Assembly (NCBI GenBank): GCA_014529385.2
Contig: CM043956.1
Coordinates: 84,867,721-84,931,720 of the forward strand
Reading direction: 5' to 3'
DNA length: 64,000 nucleotides
From: Adiantum capillus-veneris
Lineage: Eukaryota > Streptophyta > Polypodiopsida > Polypodiales > Pteridaceae
Numbering within the stretch: position 1 is the first letter of the stretch; each line of letters opens with the position of its first letter. Positions 1 through 11,486 of the stretch are shown here, in pieces. Position numbers and translations under genes: made by a program. Under the pieces are notes generated by a model, which did not search any database, was not told the DNA's origin, and was given only the letters and a program-made list of their open reading frames with translations.

Positions 1-1370
1 TAGTAGCATAGAGAACACCCTATAGCCCTAGAATTTCCTTCTATCCCTAGCGCCATACACTGCCAACATATAGTATACATGGTTTCTTCATAGAGCAAAC
101 CTTTTAGCCCTACACTATAGAGTGTAAACCTAGACCTATAATGTATCATACTAGCATAGAAGGCACCCTATGACCCTGAGGCCAAAGAGTACCAATTTAG
201 GGCATAAAGGGTCTTTTCCTAAGTTGAAGGGCACCTTGTGGGCCTAGGCAGCACCCTATGGCCCCAGGGCCATAGGGTGTCAACATAGTCAAATGGGGTG
301 TAAACTTAGAGCATAGAGGGTTTCTTACTATCATGGAGGACACCCTATTTCCTTGGTGCCATATGGTGCAAACATATAGCATGGAGGGTTTCTCGCTAGC
401 ATAGAGAGCACCCTATGGCCTTGGGGCCATATGATTCCAAAAAAGAGCATAAACGGTTTTTTCATAGCATAGAGGATAGCTTATTTCCCTGGGGCCATAT
501 GATACAAAAATAAAAGAGTCTTAAGAAGGGCACCTAGGCCACTAAATCACCATGGGGCCATAAGGTGGTCTTTATGGGGAATGCTCCTAAAGGATTTCTT
601 GGCTATCCTATGGCCTTTGGCTACCAACATAGAGTTTAGATGGTTTCTTACTAACATAGAGCTCACCTTGTGGCCTACGGTCTTTAGATTCTAGTATAGA
701 GTTCCAATGGTTTCATACTAGGCATAAGGGGCACCCTATGGCCTTGGGGCCATAGAGTGTCAATGTAGAGCATAGAGGTTTCCTTTCTAACATAGAGGGC
801 ACCATGTGGCCTAGGAGCCATTTGATACACCCTATGGCCCGAGGGTTGTAGGTTGCTAATGTAGACAAGGTTTCTTAGTAGCATTAAAAAGGGTACCTTG
901 TGGCCCTCAAGTCTCCATAGGGTGCCAACATAGAGCGTAGAAGGTTTTTCTTACTAGCATAGAGGACATCCTATGGCCTTGGGGCCATTGGGTTTCAAGA
1001 TTGAGCATAGAGGATTTCATACTAGCATAGAGGCTACCTTGTGACGCTAGGTCCATAGGGTGCAAACATAGAAAATAGAGGATTTCTTACTATCATACAG
1101 GGTACCTTGTGCCCCTAGGTCCATAGGGTGAAAACATAGAGCATAGAGGATTTGTTACTAGCACAGAGGGCACCCTATGGCCCAAAGGCCATAGAGTGAC
1201 AACATGTAGCATAAAGGGTTTCTTACTAGCATAAGAGGCAGACCTTGTGGCCCTCGGGTCATAGGGTGCCAACATAAAGCATATATGGTTTCTTACTAGT
1301 GCTCATAGAGGGCATCTTGTGGCCCTATGACAACCCATGGCCTTAGAGCCGTAGGGTGACACATAAATAA
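1..1370. repeat. Palindromic minisatellite, block 1
   Basis: A degenerate tandem repeat of roughly 80-100 bases. Each unit carries a phrase like 'catagagcatagagggtttcttactag' (in parts) and a near-palindromic core reading CACCCTATGGCC then GGCCATAGGGTG. The best core, at 252-279, has 13-base arms and a 2-base centre. It fills the presumed intron upstream of exon copy 1. Short minus-strand open frames in it (repeating LWPQGHR, NPLCSM) follow from the repeat and are not taken as genes. Confidence 0.85.
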
Positions 1371-1843
1371 AGTACCATATGGCTTTGAATCCATATATCT
1401 ATTTATATGTTGAGACCTCCCAACAATCCTAACCCTATGGCCTTGAGGCCATAACGAGATATATTTGGATTATCTTAAAGTCATAGAGATGTCTACAAAG
1501 AGAATAGTATGGCCTGAAGGCCATAAGAAACTTAGTCAAGGAAATCATCCAATGCAAGAAGATCATGGAAATAGAAAATGAGACTTCTTCTCTAGAGCTT
1601 AAAGGCATAAATGTTTCTCCAAGTATACTTCTAGGGCCACCATCATGGACAAAGAACTAATGTAGCTCGATAAAGATTAGGAATCTCTAGACAATAAGGA
1701 ACATAAAAATAAATTCATTGTAGATGTGTTGTCAGTTAGTAAACTTGCTATTTGCGATTAGTTTTTCTAAGCGTGTGAAAAAAAAGAGTTATCAAAATGT
1801 AGATACTTTGGAATCTAAAATTAGGTGTTCTTTAAACTTGCAG

Positions 1844-2163
1844 TCCTTCAACAAGATATTGCGGCTGACAAAGTTTTACTCGAGATTGTTGGTATAGAGG
1901 ATGCTAATGCCATTGACCCTACTGAGAAAGATTCTATCAATCTCCATGTCAACGAAAGAGTTCTGACGAAGATGACAAGAATCTACAAGTCCTTGAAGGT
2001 CAACTGCTACAACGACTGGAGATAAATTTAAAGAGTAATCCAATGGAAGAAGACAGTAAAAGTTCCAGAACATGTGCAAGGGAAGAAGAAGAATCTAATG
2101 AAAATATTCTAGTAGCTCAAGAGTTGGGAATTGGATTGCATGACATCACAATGGAAGTAGAAG
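1844..2163 (+). pseudogene. Acidic exon, copy 1 (frameshifted)
   Basis: This exon-like block follows a TTTAAACTTGCAG acceptor and ends at GAAG|GTTTG, a plausible donor followed by a T-rich tract. Its product would be acidic, with the phrase SSRTCAREEEESNENILV. Compared with copy 2 it has lost one T near 1961 (gagttctg against gagtttctg), which shifts the frame to a stop near 2025. The downstream part reopens in another frame. I recognise no domain. It is part of the tandemly repeated 5' region of the FCP1-like locus. Confidence 0.65.
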
Positions 2164-2224
2164 GTTTGTTTTTTTTTCTTTTTTTTTCTGAAAAGCTCTT
2201 TCAATTTCAGAGTATTAACTTACA

Positions 2225-3905
2225 CATTTTGCTAGCATAGAGGACACCCTATGGCCCTAGGACCATAGCATGCCATCATATCCCATGTACAATTTCGCTT
2301 TTACCATAGAGAACATCTTATGGATCTAAGGTCATAAGACGCCAACATAGTGCATAAATGGCTTCTTATAAGTATACACGTAAACATAGTGAATAGAGGG
2401 AATTTTACTAGCATAAAGATCGCCCTATGGCCTTGGGGCCATAGGGTGCCAACATAGAGCATAGAGAGCTTTTTATTAGCACCTTGTTACCCTTAGGACA
2501 CACATGATACCTTGGTCACTATCTGGCCCTTGGACCATATGATAGTAGCATAGAGGACACCCTATAGCCCTAGGGTTTCCTTCTATCCCTAGGGCCATAC
2601 ACTGCCAAGATATAGTATACATGGTTTCTTCATAGAGAAAACCTTTTAGCCCTACGCAATAGAGAGGAAACCTAGACCATATAATGTATCCTACTAGCAT
2701 AGAGGGCACCCTATGACCCTGAGGCCAAAGAGTACCAATTTAGGGCATAAAGGGTCTCTTCCTAGGTTGAAGGGCACCTTTTGGCGCTAGGGAGAACCCT
2801 ATGGCCCCAGGGCCATAGGGTGTCAACATAGTCAAATGGGGTGTAAACTTAGAGCATAGAGGGTTTCTTACTATCATGGAGGACACCCTGTGTCCTCGTG
2901 CCATAGGGTGCAAGCATATAGCATGGAGGGTTTCTTGATAGCATAGAGAGCACCCTATGGACTTGGGCCATATGATTCCAACAAAGAGCATAAACGATTT
3001 TTTGATAGCATAGAGGATAGCTTATTTCCCTGGGGCCATATGATACAAAAATGAAAGAGTCTTAAGAAGGGCACCTAGGCCACTAAATCACCATGGGGCC
3101 ATAAGGTGGTCTTTGTGGGGAATGCTCCTAAAGGGTTCCTTGTCTATCCTATGGCCTTTGGCTACCAACATAGAGTTTAAATGGTTTCTTACTAACATAG
3201 AGCTCACCTTGTGGCCTACGGTCTTTAGATTCTAGTATAGAGTTCCAATGGTTTCATACTAGGCGTAAGGGCACCCTATGGCCTTGGGGCCATAGAGTGT
3301 CAATGTAGAGCATAGAGGTTTCCTTTCTAACATAGAGGGCACCATGTGGCCTAGGAGCCATTTGATACACCCTATGGCCCGAGGGTTGTAGGTTGCTAAT
3401 GTAGACAAGGTTTCTTAGTAGCATTAAAAAGGGTACCTTGTGGCCCTCAAGTCTCCATAGGGTGCCAACATAGAGCGTAGAAGGTTTTTTATTACTAGCA
3501 TAGAGGACATCCTATGGCCTTGGGGCCATTGGGTTTCAAGATTGAGCATAGAGGATTTCATACTAGCATAGAGGCTACCTTGTGACGCTAGGTCCATAGG
3601 GTGCAAACATAGAAAATAGAGGATTTCTTACTATCATACAGGGTACCTTGTGCCCCTAGGTCCATAGGGTGAAAACATAGAGCATAGAGGATTTGTTACT
3701 AGCACAGAGGGCACCCTATGGCCCAAAGGCCATAGAGTGACAACATGTAGCATAAAGGGTTTCTTACTAGCATAAGAGGCAGACCTTGTGGCCCTCGGGT
3801 CATAGGGTGCCAACATAAAGCATATATGGTTTCTTACTAGTGCTCATAGAGGGCATCTTGTGGCCCTATGACAACCCATGGCCTTAGAGCCGTAGGGTGA
3901 CACAT
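2225..3905. repeat. Palindromic minisatellite, block 2
   Basis: This is the same minisatellite as at 1-1370. It runs from just after the T-rich tract behind exon copy 1, across the junction at 2543, to the presumed intron before exon copy 2. A clean palindromic core lies near 2412-2438. The sequence is nearly identical to block 1, differing by scattered substitutions and one-base indels. Confidence 0.85.
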
Positions 3906-4383
3906 AAATAAAGTACCATATGGCTTTGAATCTATATCTATTTATATGTTGAGACCTCCCAACAATCCTAACCCTATGGCCTTGAGGCCATAACGAGATA
4001 TATTTTGGATTATCTTAAAGTCATAGAGATATCTACAAAGAGAACAGTATGGCCTGAAGGCCATAAGAAACTTAGTCAAGGAAATCATCCAATGCAAGAA
4101 GATCATGGAAATAGAAAATGAGACTTCTTCTCTAGAGCTTAAAGGCATAAATGTTTCTCCAAGTATACTTCTAGGGCCACCATCATGGACAAAGAACTAA
4201 TGTAGCTCGATAAAGATTAGGAATCTCTAGACAATAAGGAACATAAAAATAAATTCATTGTAGATGTGTTGTCAGTTAGTAAACTTGCTATTTGCGATTA
4301 GTTTTTTCTAAGCGTGTGAAAAAAAGAGTTATCAAAATGTAGATACTTTGGAATCTAAAATTAGGTGTTCTTTAAACTTGCAG

Positions 4384-4704
4384 TCCTTCAACAAGATATT
4401 GCGGCTGACAAAGTTTTACTCGAGATTGTTGGTATAGAGGATGCTAATGCCATTGACCCTACTGAGAAAGATTCTATCAATCTCCATGTCAACGAAAGAG
4501 TTTCTGACGAAGATGACAAGAATCTACAAGTCCTTGAAGGTCAACTGCTACAACGACTGGAGATAAATTTAAAGAGTAATCCAATGGAAGAAGACAGTAA
4601 AAGTTCCAGAACATGTGCAAGGGAAGAAGAAGAATCTAATGAAAATATTCTAGTAGCTCAAGAGTTGGGAATTGGATTGCATGACACCACAATGGAAGTA
4701 GAAG
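4384..4704 (+). CDS. Acidic exon, copy 2 (the only open copy)
   Basis: The exon starts after the cttgcag acceptor (4377-4383) and ends at GAAG|GTTTGT. It is open throughout, encoding about 107 residues: a hydrophobic start (VLQQDIAADKVLLEIVGIED), a serine/aspartate-rich middle (SDEDDKN) and SSRTCAREEEESN near the end. The C-terminal phrase is repeated once more in the downstream FCP1-like exon. No domain is recognised. Because copies 1 and 3 are broken, this is the only copy that could still be spliced in frame. It may be part of a dead gene. Confidence 0.5.
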
Positions 4705-4759
4705 GTTTGTTTTTTTCTTTTTTTTTCTGAAAAGCTCTTTCAATTTCAGAGTATTAACT

Positions 4760-6525
4760 TACACATTTTGCTAGCATAGAGGACACCCTATGGCCCTAGG
4801 ACCATAGCATGCCATCATATCCCATGTACAATTTCGCTTTTACCATAGAGAACATCTTATGGATCTAAGGTCATAAGACGCCAACATAGTGCATAAATGG
4901 CTTCTTATAAGTATACACGTAAACATAGTGAATAGAGGGAATTTTACAAGCAAAAGATCGCCCTATGGCCTTGGGGCCATAGGGTGCCAACATAGAGCAT
5001 AGAGAGCTTTTTATAGCACCTTGTTACCCTTAGGACACACATGATACCTTGGTCACTATCTGGCCCTTGGACCATATGATAGTAGCATAGAGGACACCCT
5101 ATAGCCCTAGGGTTTCCTTCTATCCCTAGGGCCATACACTGCCAAGATATAGTATACATGGTTTCTTCATAGAGAAAACCTTTAGCCCTACGCAATAGAG
5201 TGGAAACCTGGACCATATAATGTATCCTACTAGCATAGAGGGCACCCTATGACCCTGAGGCCAAAGAGTACCAATTAGGGCATAAAGGGTCTCTTCCTAG
5301 GTTGAAGGGCACCTTTTGGCGCTAGGGAGAACCCTATGGCCCCAGGGCCATAGGGTGTCAACATAGTCAAATGGGGGTGTAAAACTTAGAGCATAGAGGG
5401 TTTTCTTACTATCATGGAGGACACCCTGTGTCCTTCGTGCCATAGGGTGCAAGCATATAGCATGGAGGGTTTCTTGATAGCATAGAGAGCACCCTATGGA
5501 CTTGGGGCCATATGATTCCAACAAAGAGCATAAACGATTTTTTGATAGCATAGAGGATAGCTTATTCCCTGGGGCCATATGATACAAAAATGAAAGAGTC
5601 TTAAGAAGGGCACCTAGGCCACTAAATCACCATGGGGCCATAAGGTGGTCTTTGTGGGAAATGCTCCTAAAGGGTCCTTGTCTATCCTATGGCCTTTGGC
5701 TACCAACATAGAGTTTAGATGGTTTCTTACTAACATAGAGCTCACCTTGTGGCCTACGGTCTTTAGATTCTAGTATAGAGTTCCAATGGTTTCATACTAG
5801 GCGTAAGGGGCACCCTATGGCCTTGGGCCATAGAGTGTCAATGTAGAGCATAGAGGTTTCCTTCTAACATAGAGGGCACCATGTGGACTAGGAGCCATTT
5901 GATGCACCCTATGGCCCGAGGGTTGTAGGTTGCTAATGTAGACCGTAGAGGTTTTCTTTCTAGCATAGACGGAACCTTGTGGCCTAGGGGCTATTTGGTG
6001 CTCCCCTAGAGCATACAAGGTTTCTTAGTAGCATTATAAAGGGTACCTTGTGGCCCTCAAGTCTCCATCGGGTGCCAACATAGAAGTAGAGGGTTTTTCT
6101 TACTAGCATAGAGGACATCCTATGGCCTTGGGGCCATATGGTTTCAATATTGAGCATAGAGGATTTCTTACTAGCATAGAGGCTACCTTGTGGCCCTAGG
6201 TCCATAGAGTGAAAACATAGAGAATAGAGAATTTCTTACTATCATAGAGGGTACCTTGTGGCCCTAGGTCCATAGGGTGAAAACATAGAGCATAGAGGAT
6301 CATTTGTTACTAGCACATAGGGCACCCTATGGCCCAAACGCCATAGAGTGATAACATGTAAATAAAGGGTTTCTTACTAGCATACGAGGCAGACCTTGTG
6401 GCCCTCGGGTCATAGGGTGCCAACATAAAGCATATATGGTTTCTTACTAGTGCTCATAGAGGGCATCTTGTGGCCCTATGACAACCCATGGCCTTAGGGT
6501 CATAGGGTGACACATAAATAAAGTA
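4760..6525. repeat. Palindromic minisatellite, block 3
   Basis: The third block of the same family lies between exon copies 2 and 3. It carries one extra repeat unit near 5940-6005 (containing gcctaggggctatttggtgc) that blocks 1 and 2 lack. Divergence from blocks 1 and 2 is visibly greater than that between 1 and 2. Confidence 0.8.
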
Positions 6526-6997
6526 CCATATGGCTTTGAATCCATATATCTATTTATATGTTGAGACCTCCCAACAATCCTAACCCTATGGCCTTAAGGC
6601 CATAAAGAGACATATTTTGGATTATCTTAAAGTCATAGAGATATCTACAAAGAGAACAGTATGGCCTGAAGGCCATAAGAAACTTAGTCAAGTAAATCAT
6701 CCAATGCAAGAAGATCATGGCAATAGAAAATGAGACTTCTGCTCTAGAACTTAAAGGCATAAATGTTTCTCCAAGTATACTTCTAGGCGCCACCATCATG
6801 GACAAAGAACTAATGTAGCTAGATAAAGATTAGGAATCTCTAGACAATAAGGAACATAGAAATAAATTCATTGTAGATGTGTTGTCAGTTAGTAAATTTT
6901 CTATTTGCGATTAGTTTTTTCTAAGAGTGTGACAAAAAAGTGTTATCAAAATGTAGATACTTTGGAATCTAAAATTAGGTGTTCTTTAAACTTGCAG

Positions 6998-7317
6998 TCC
7001 TTCAACAAGATATTGCGGCTGACAAAGTTTTACTCAAGATTTTTGGTATAGAGGATGCTAATGCCATTGACCCTACTGAGAAAGATTCTATCAATCTCCA
7101 TGTCAACCAATAGTTTTTTCTGACGAAGATGACAAGAATCTACAAGTCTTTGAAGTCGACTGCTACAACGACTCGAGATAAATTTAAAGAGTAATCCAAT
7201 GGAAGAAGATAGTGAAAGTTCCAGAACATGTGCAAGGGAAGAAGAAAAATCCAATGAAAATATTCTAGTAGCCCAAGAGTGGGAATTGGATTGCATGACA
7301 TCACAATGGAAGTAGAA
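6998..7317 (+). pseudogene. Acidic exon, copy 3 (stop and frameshift)
   Basis: This is homologous to 4384-4704 after the same cttgcag acceptor. It carries an in-frame TAG (AACCAATAG near 7111) plus inserted Ts, and a one-base loss at 7277-7279 (gagtggg against gagttggg). It is not followed by the GTTTG donor of the other copies. Instead it runs directly into the FCP1-like coding sequence, so it was probably the ancestral 5' part of that exon. As it stands it cannot feed an open frame into the downstream region. Confidence 0.7.
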
Positions 7318-8379
7318 GGCAATGGAAGTTCTAGAACATGTGCAACGCCAGAAGGAGAATCCAACACAAATATTTTAGCACCCCAGGATTTGGAAATCGA
7401 AGTGCATGGTGAGTCAGACCTTTCATCCACCAACAAACCAATGCTGACTATAATAGTGAGCTTGTGTGGATTGTTCCTGAGGAGATGCTGGCAAAAGTCC
7501 AAGAAAATGAAGAGCTTAAAGTTTGGACATGAGCATATTGTTCTTCGTCCAGGATGCATTGAGTTTTTAAAGGCTCTATTTAGCAATTTCAATGTAGGGA
7601 TATGGTCAGCTGCTAATGACATGCATGTTATGGACATCATCAAGATTTTAGAAAAAGAAGCGAAAGAGAAATTTCCATTCTTTATGATCTGGGGGCAAAG
7701 CCAATGTCAACCATGCGTAGAATCAAGGATCACTCGCTTAGATAATCTAGGAGTAGAAGCACTTTTCAAACCGTTGGCTATTGCATCATCAAAATTTGGG
7801 CTTGATGCAAGAAGATTGCTTATTGTAGATGATGAACCATTAAAGGGATGTGTGAATCCTGCAGTGAATTGTATTTTTCCACCATCATTTAATGTTGATG
7901 ATGAGGAGGATAATATCCTCCTTGGGGAGCTGCTACCATATATCAAAGCTCTCAATCATGTTAATGACATTCGCACAGTTACAGGGTCTCATTTATATGG
8001 ACAAGCACCCATTGCTCAAGGTCATGAGCTTTATAACCGTATACACAAAGTTGTTGCAGAGTGGGAGGAGAGAAATCTAATTTTTCTAGGAAAAACCTAC
8101 TCCACAGGAAGGCTACCAGAAGTTTCTCGTCCTCTTCATGATGAGAAAGTTACAACATCTAGCACTAGTGGAATGTCCACTCGAAGTCAAGACAAGAAAC
8201 TTTCAGCACGTGATCGAGAAAAAGTAAGGGTCTTAAAGAATATCAAATCATTATCAGCCTTGAAAGGTACGGAAGCAATCATGCTTGCCCAAAAATTGGG
8301 ATACAAGGAGCCTGAGATCAAAGTACATGAAGCCAGGAATTATATAAAGCATCTAAAAATTCAGTATGATCTCAAATAG
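7279..8379 (+). CDS. FCP1/NIF (HAD) phosphatase-like protein, partial, catalytic Asp lost
   Basis: An open frame of about 366 residues with no credible ATG at its 5' end; it continues the broken exon copy 3. Residues about 60-230 resemble the FCP1-homology (NIF) HAD domain: RPGCIEFLKALF, then FNVGIWSAA, FMIWGQSQC and LLIVDDEPLK, the last fitting the family's DDxP loop. At the place of the nucleophile motif DxDGT/V it reads IVSLCGLF, so both aspartates appear replaced by Ser and Cys. The family dephosphorylates Ser residues, for example in the RNA polymerase II tail; this version would be expected to be inactive. An N-terminal phrase, SSRTCATPEGESNTNILAP, repeats that of the acidic exon. The tail after residue 300 is basic (KKLSARDREKVRVLKNIK). 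It ends with a TAG at 8379. It is either a non-catalytic gene piece or a pseudogene. Confidence 0.65.
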   Translation: MGIGLHDITMEVEGNGSSRTCATPEGESNTNILAPQDLEIEVHGESDLSSTNKPMLTIIVSLCGLFLRRCWQKSKKMKSLKFGHEHIVLRPGCIEFLKALFSNFNVGIWSAANDMHVMDIIKILEKEAKEKFPFFMIWGQSQCQPCVESRITRLDNLGVEALFKPLAIASSKFGLDARRLLIVDDEPLKGCVNPAVNCIFPPSFNVDDEEDNILLGELLPYIKALNHVNDIRTVTGSHLYGQAPIAQGHELYNRIHKVVAEWEERNLIFLGKTYSTGRLPEVSRPLHDEKVTTSSTSGMSTRSQDKKLSARDREKVRVLKNIKSLSALKGTEAIMLAQKLGYKEPEIKVHEARNYIKHLKIQYDLK

Positions 8380-8691
8380 CCCTATATCAAGAAATGATGG
8401 AGCAATGTTTTGTAACATTTTGTCATTTACAAAGATCTTTATGTACTCAGAGACTTTGTTAGAGTGCTTAGGGTTTCAAGATATATGAATATGTAAATGA
8501 TGAATAGTTTTTTAAATTGTCTTTCAATACTATAAGTAACTTCTGAGTTTCATGTGCCAAATGCTCGTTTTTTAAAAAGCTTTTATGTTGTTTGCTTTGA
8601 AATTTGAGTTCATTGTGCCATCAAGGACAATATACATGCTCATAAGGTCAAATCTTGCTCTATAACCTTGGGGGAATTTCACTTTATGGTC

Positions 8692-8800
8692 TTAACACCC
8701 TATGAATCTAAGGCCATAGGGTCATAGTTTAGCATGTGTTCTTGCATAGGACTTACTAAGTGTAACCACAAATTAGCACCCTATGTCCCTAAGGTCTTCA
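8692..8800. repeat. Remnant of the palindromic minisatellite
   Basis: Two or three decayed cores (acaccctatgaatctaaggc, catagggtcatag, caccctatgtccctaaggtc) lie between the two FCP1-like pieces. They show that the minisatellite also occupied this gap, again next to a presumed intron end. Confidence 0.6.
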
Positions 8801-8847
8801 ACACACTTAAGATCTCTATATTAACTTTTCTTTTTTAATCATTTCAG

Positions 8848-9620
8848 AGCTTCTAAGAAAAAATGTTTTGCTATTAGATTATCACAAAATAGAGGAGCTC
8901 CCTTTCATATTACATCAAATATCACATTCAAACCAAGAGCAATGGTTTCATTATCTACCAACATCTTTCAAACATGACAAAAGAACGCTTATCTTGGATT
9001 TAGAGGGTGTGCTTCTTGAAAAATTTGAGCTTCAATCAAGGCCAACTTGGACCAAGTACATGTTCATTGTAGAAGATAACAATGAGGTGTATGCGGTGCG
9101 TCCAGATGCAGAGTATTTCTTAAGATTTTGCTTTGAGTTCTTTGAGTTTTGGATTTGGAGCTGTTTTACAAAAAGCTCAACACATAATCAAGACCTGTTT
9201 TCCTACACAAAGTCACAAATTCAAGATGATTATGGATAACCGGTGCTGCCAAAATTCAACTTCCATGATCGGTTACAAAAGAGCCCATCACAAAAATCTT
9301 TCGACCATATGGAAGTATTTGATTATTTAGATGGGGGCAACACTATAATATTTGATGATAGTCCATATCGAGTGATGTGGAATATGCAAGGAACTTATAT
9401 GATTTTTCCAAAGTTTTGGAACCAACCTACTCAATTGCTTCAAATTTTTTTAAAAGATGAAATTGTTCCATGGTTATGTGTATGGTTGTATGCTAAAGAC
9501 AAGAGAGTATATACCATAAGAAATTTTGTAATGTTCCATCCTGATCCTGAGACTCACTATGTAATGCAATGTTATATGTCTCAAAGGACTCAAAATCTCA
9601 AGAGAAGGAGGCCATTTTAA
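8848..9620 (+). pseudogene. Second FCP1/NIF-like coding piece with one in-frame stop
   Basis: It starts after a good acceptor (tttaatcatttcag). The frame reads ELLRKNVLLLDYHKIEELP, then RTLILDLEGVLLEK, where the HAD motif keeps the first Asp (DLEGV for DxDGT/V). VRPDAEYFLRFCFEFFEFW and IIFDDSPYRVMWNM follow, matching the RPG.REFL and DDSP elements of FCP1-like domains. A single TAA (9237-9239) interrupts the frame, which continues in the same register to a TAA at 9618-9620, about 257 codons in total. The region just before the stop (about 9180-9240) fits the family poorly. It is probably a paralogous exon of the same locus that has become a pseudogene. It looks more complete at the nucleophile than the 7279-8379 piece. 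Confidence 0.7.
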
Positions 9621-10334
9621 GTGTACTAGTTAAGTATTCTAAATACCATCTACCAAGTATTTGGCAATGTGTACTTTTCAAAATTTAAACTTGATGGAAT
9701 GTTGTGGGATATCTTGAAACATCTTTAAACTGTTTTTTTAATGAAGTGCATCCTATTGTCAGGAGACTTCTCTCATTCAAGTTCTTTGGTTTCATTGTTT
9801 GATGCTTCTATGGTATTGTTAACTTTTTCTTCTTATTAATTGTCTTTATTAAGTGATCCAAACAATCAAAATGTTCTTGACATTTGGTAGTGTTACAAAA
9901 CGGTGTTTTTTGAACACCCTCAATCTTGGAGATATCATACTCTTTCTAGTTAGTACTTTATTGTACATGTGATAAAGACCACCATTTTTATGAAACTGTC
10001 AAGTTGGTGGTAATCTTTATGTTTATACTTTATACTATTTTGACATAATCAATGTATACAATTCGTATTATTCACATCAAATGGTGTTTTTAAACACCTC
10101 CTTTTTTTGAGACACCATCTCTAAAACCTTTGATCGAGTGAAGTTTTAAAGCATGTACTTGATGTACAAAATCTTCATCTTAACATTGATTCTTTGGCAC
10201 AAACTTATATTAGGAGTTTTTATATTGTAGTTTTATGTTAAGAAATAATTTGAAAGTTAGAATTATGATAGTTTATCTAAGTAAGAGCCTCATCTAACTT
10301 TGTATAGTTAAATAAAATACCAAATGGAATTATA
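9621..10334. other. No gene seen
   Basis: AT-rich sequence with many stops in all frames. I see no motif, repeat or element end. Confidence 0.5.
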
Positions 10335-10975
10335 GGTGCAATAGATGACATCTTATGGTCTTAGGGCCATAGGATACTCTATAGTATTGTTTAGATTTTT
10401 TAATTGTTTGTGAACATAGATCATAGAGGGTTTTTCTCACTACCATAGAGGATATCCTATGGCTTTGGGGCGACATGGTCTCAATATTGAGCATAGAGGA
10501 TTTCTTACTAGCATAGAGGGTACCTTGTGGACCTAGGTCCATAGGGTGCAAACACAGAGTATAGAGGAGTTCTTACTAGCACAGAGGGCACCCTATGGTC
10601 TAAGTCCATATGGTGACAACATATAGAATAAAGGGTTTCTAACTAGCATACGAGGCACACCTTGTGCGCCTTGGGACATAGAGTTCCAACATAGAGTATA
10701 GAAGGGTTTCTTATTGGCATAAAAAACATCTTGTGGCCCTAAGACAACCTACAGCCTTAGGGACATAGGGTGACACATAAATAAAGTCCCATATGGCTTT
10801 GAAGGACTGGATCTCTTTATACGTTGGTACCAGCTAACAATCCTAACCCTATGGCCTTGAGGTCATAAAGAGACATATTAAAGTCATAGACATGTCTACA
10901 AACAACACCATATGGCCTTAAGGCCATAGGTGCAATAGATGGCATCTCATGGTCTTATAGCCATAGGATACTATA
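10335..10975. repeat. Palindromic minisatellite, outlying block
   Basis: The same family as at 1-6525, with cores such as ttatggtcttagggccatag and gccttgaggtcataaagag. The last part (about 10770-10930) matches the unit ends near 1370-1520, including the phrase 'acacataaataaagt'. It suggests that part of the FCP1-like tandem unit was copied or left behind here without its exon. Confidence 0.8.
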
Positions 10976-11486
10976 TAGTATTGTTTCGACTTTTTAAGTG
11001 TGAAATATTAGTTGAATGTTGTTTAAAGTATCGTGTATTTAAAACTTGATAGCATGCTACAAAACCATGACCAAGTATTTTGTTATACATGGATTAAGGT
11101 CACCAAATTATGACAAGAGTGTTTAATAGTATTTGCCTTTACATATTATCTTTTTTAATTGTTGTAATCAATCTATATGCTGCTTTAAAATCATATCAAT
11201 ATATTGGTTTTTTTGACACCTCATTTTTTGAGAAGCTACTTCTAGAAGCATTTGTTGAATTTTGAAAAGCACTGATGTCATACAAATCCTCTTTCCAAAA
11301 ACTATATTGGAGGTTTATTCTTAAATTTTATAGTAGAGAAATTATAATAGACTCATACAATCATGATAATTTATCTAAATTAAAGGCAACTAGAGCTTAA
11401 AAATCATTAAATAACACAATCCTAGCATACACATTTAGAATTTTGGAAACGGGATTTTCCCAAATTATCTAAAATGGTGTTAATAT
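10976..11486. other. No gene seen
   Basis: AT-rich unique-looking sequence ending at the sharp start of the LTR copy at 11487. Nothing recognisable. Confidence 0.4.

Larger units (their letters stand above)
1..7317 (+). repeat. Tandem triplication of a 2.5-kb intron-plus-exon unit
   Basis: Three head-to-tail copies begin at 1, 2543 and 5080 with the same sequence (tagtagcatagag...), giving units of 2542, 2537 and about 2238 bases. Each holds a long minisatellite-filled stretch, a non-repetitive 350-base part, a cttgcag splice acceptor and one exon of about 320 bases. Copies 1 and 2 resemble each other most: both lack an extra minisatellite unit that copy 3 carries near 5940-6005. Copies 1 and 2 were therefore probably duplicated last. 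Copy 3 runs straight on into the FCP1-like coding region, while copies 1 and 2 end in an intron donor. Confidence 0.9.

Noticed and set aside
197-6205. Many minus-strand open frames with repeating LWPQGHR / NPLCSM phrases as a repeat protein gene
   Set aside because: They follow the minisatellite, are short, begin and end at random, and are broken at different places in each copy.
1-6525. CRISPR-like array
   Set aside because: Units are degenerate, spacers are not unique, and the setting is a plant genome.
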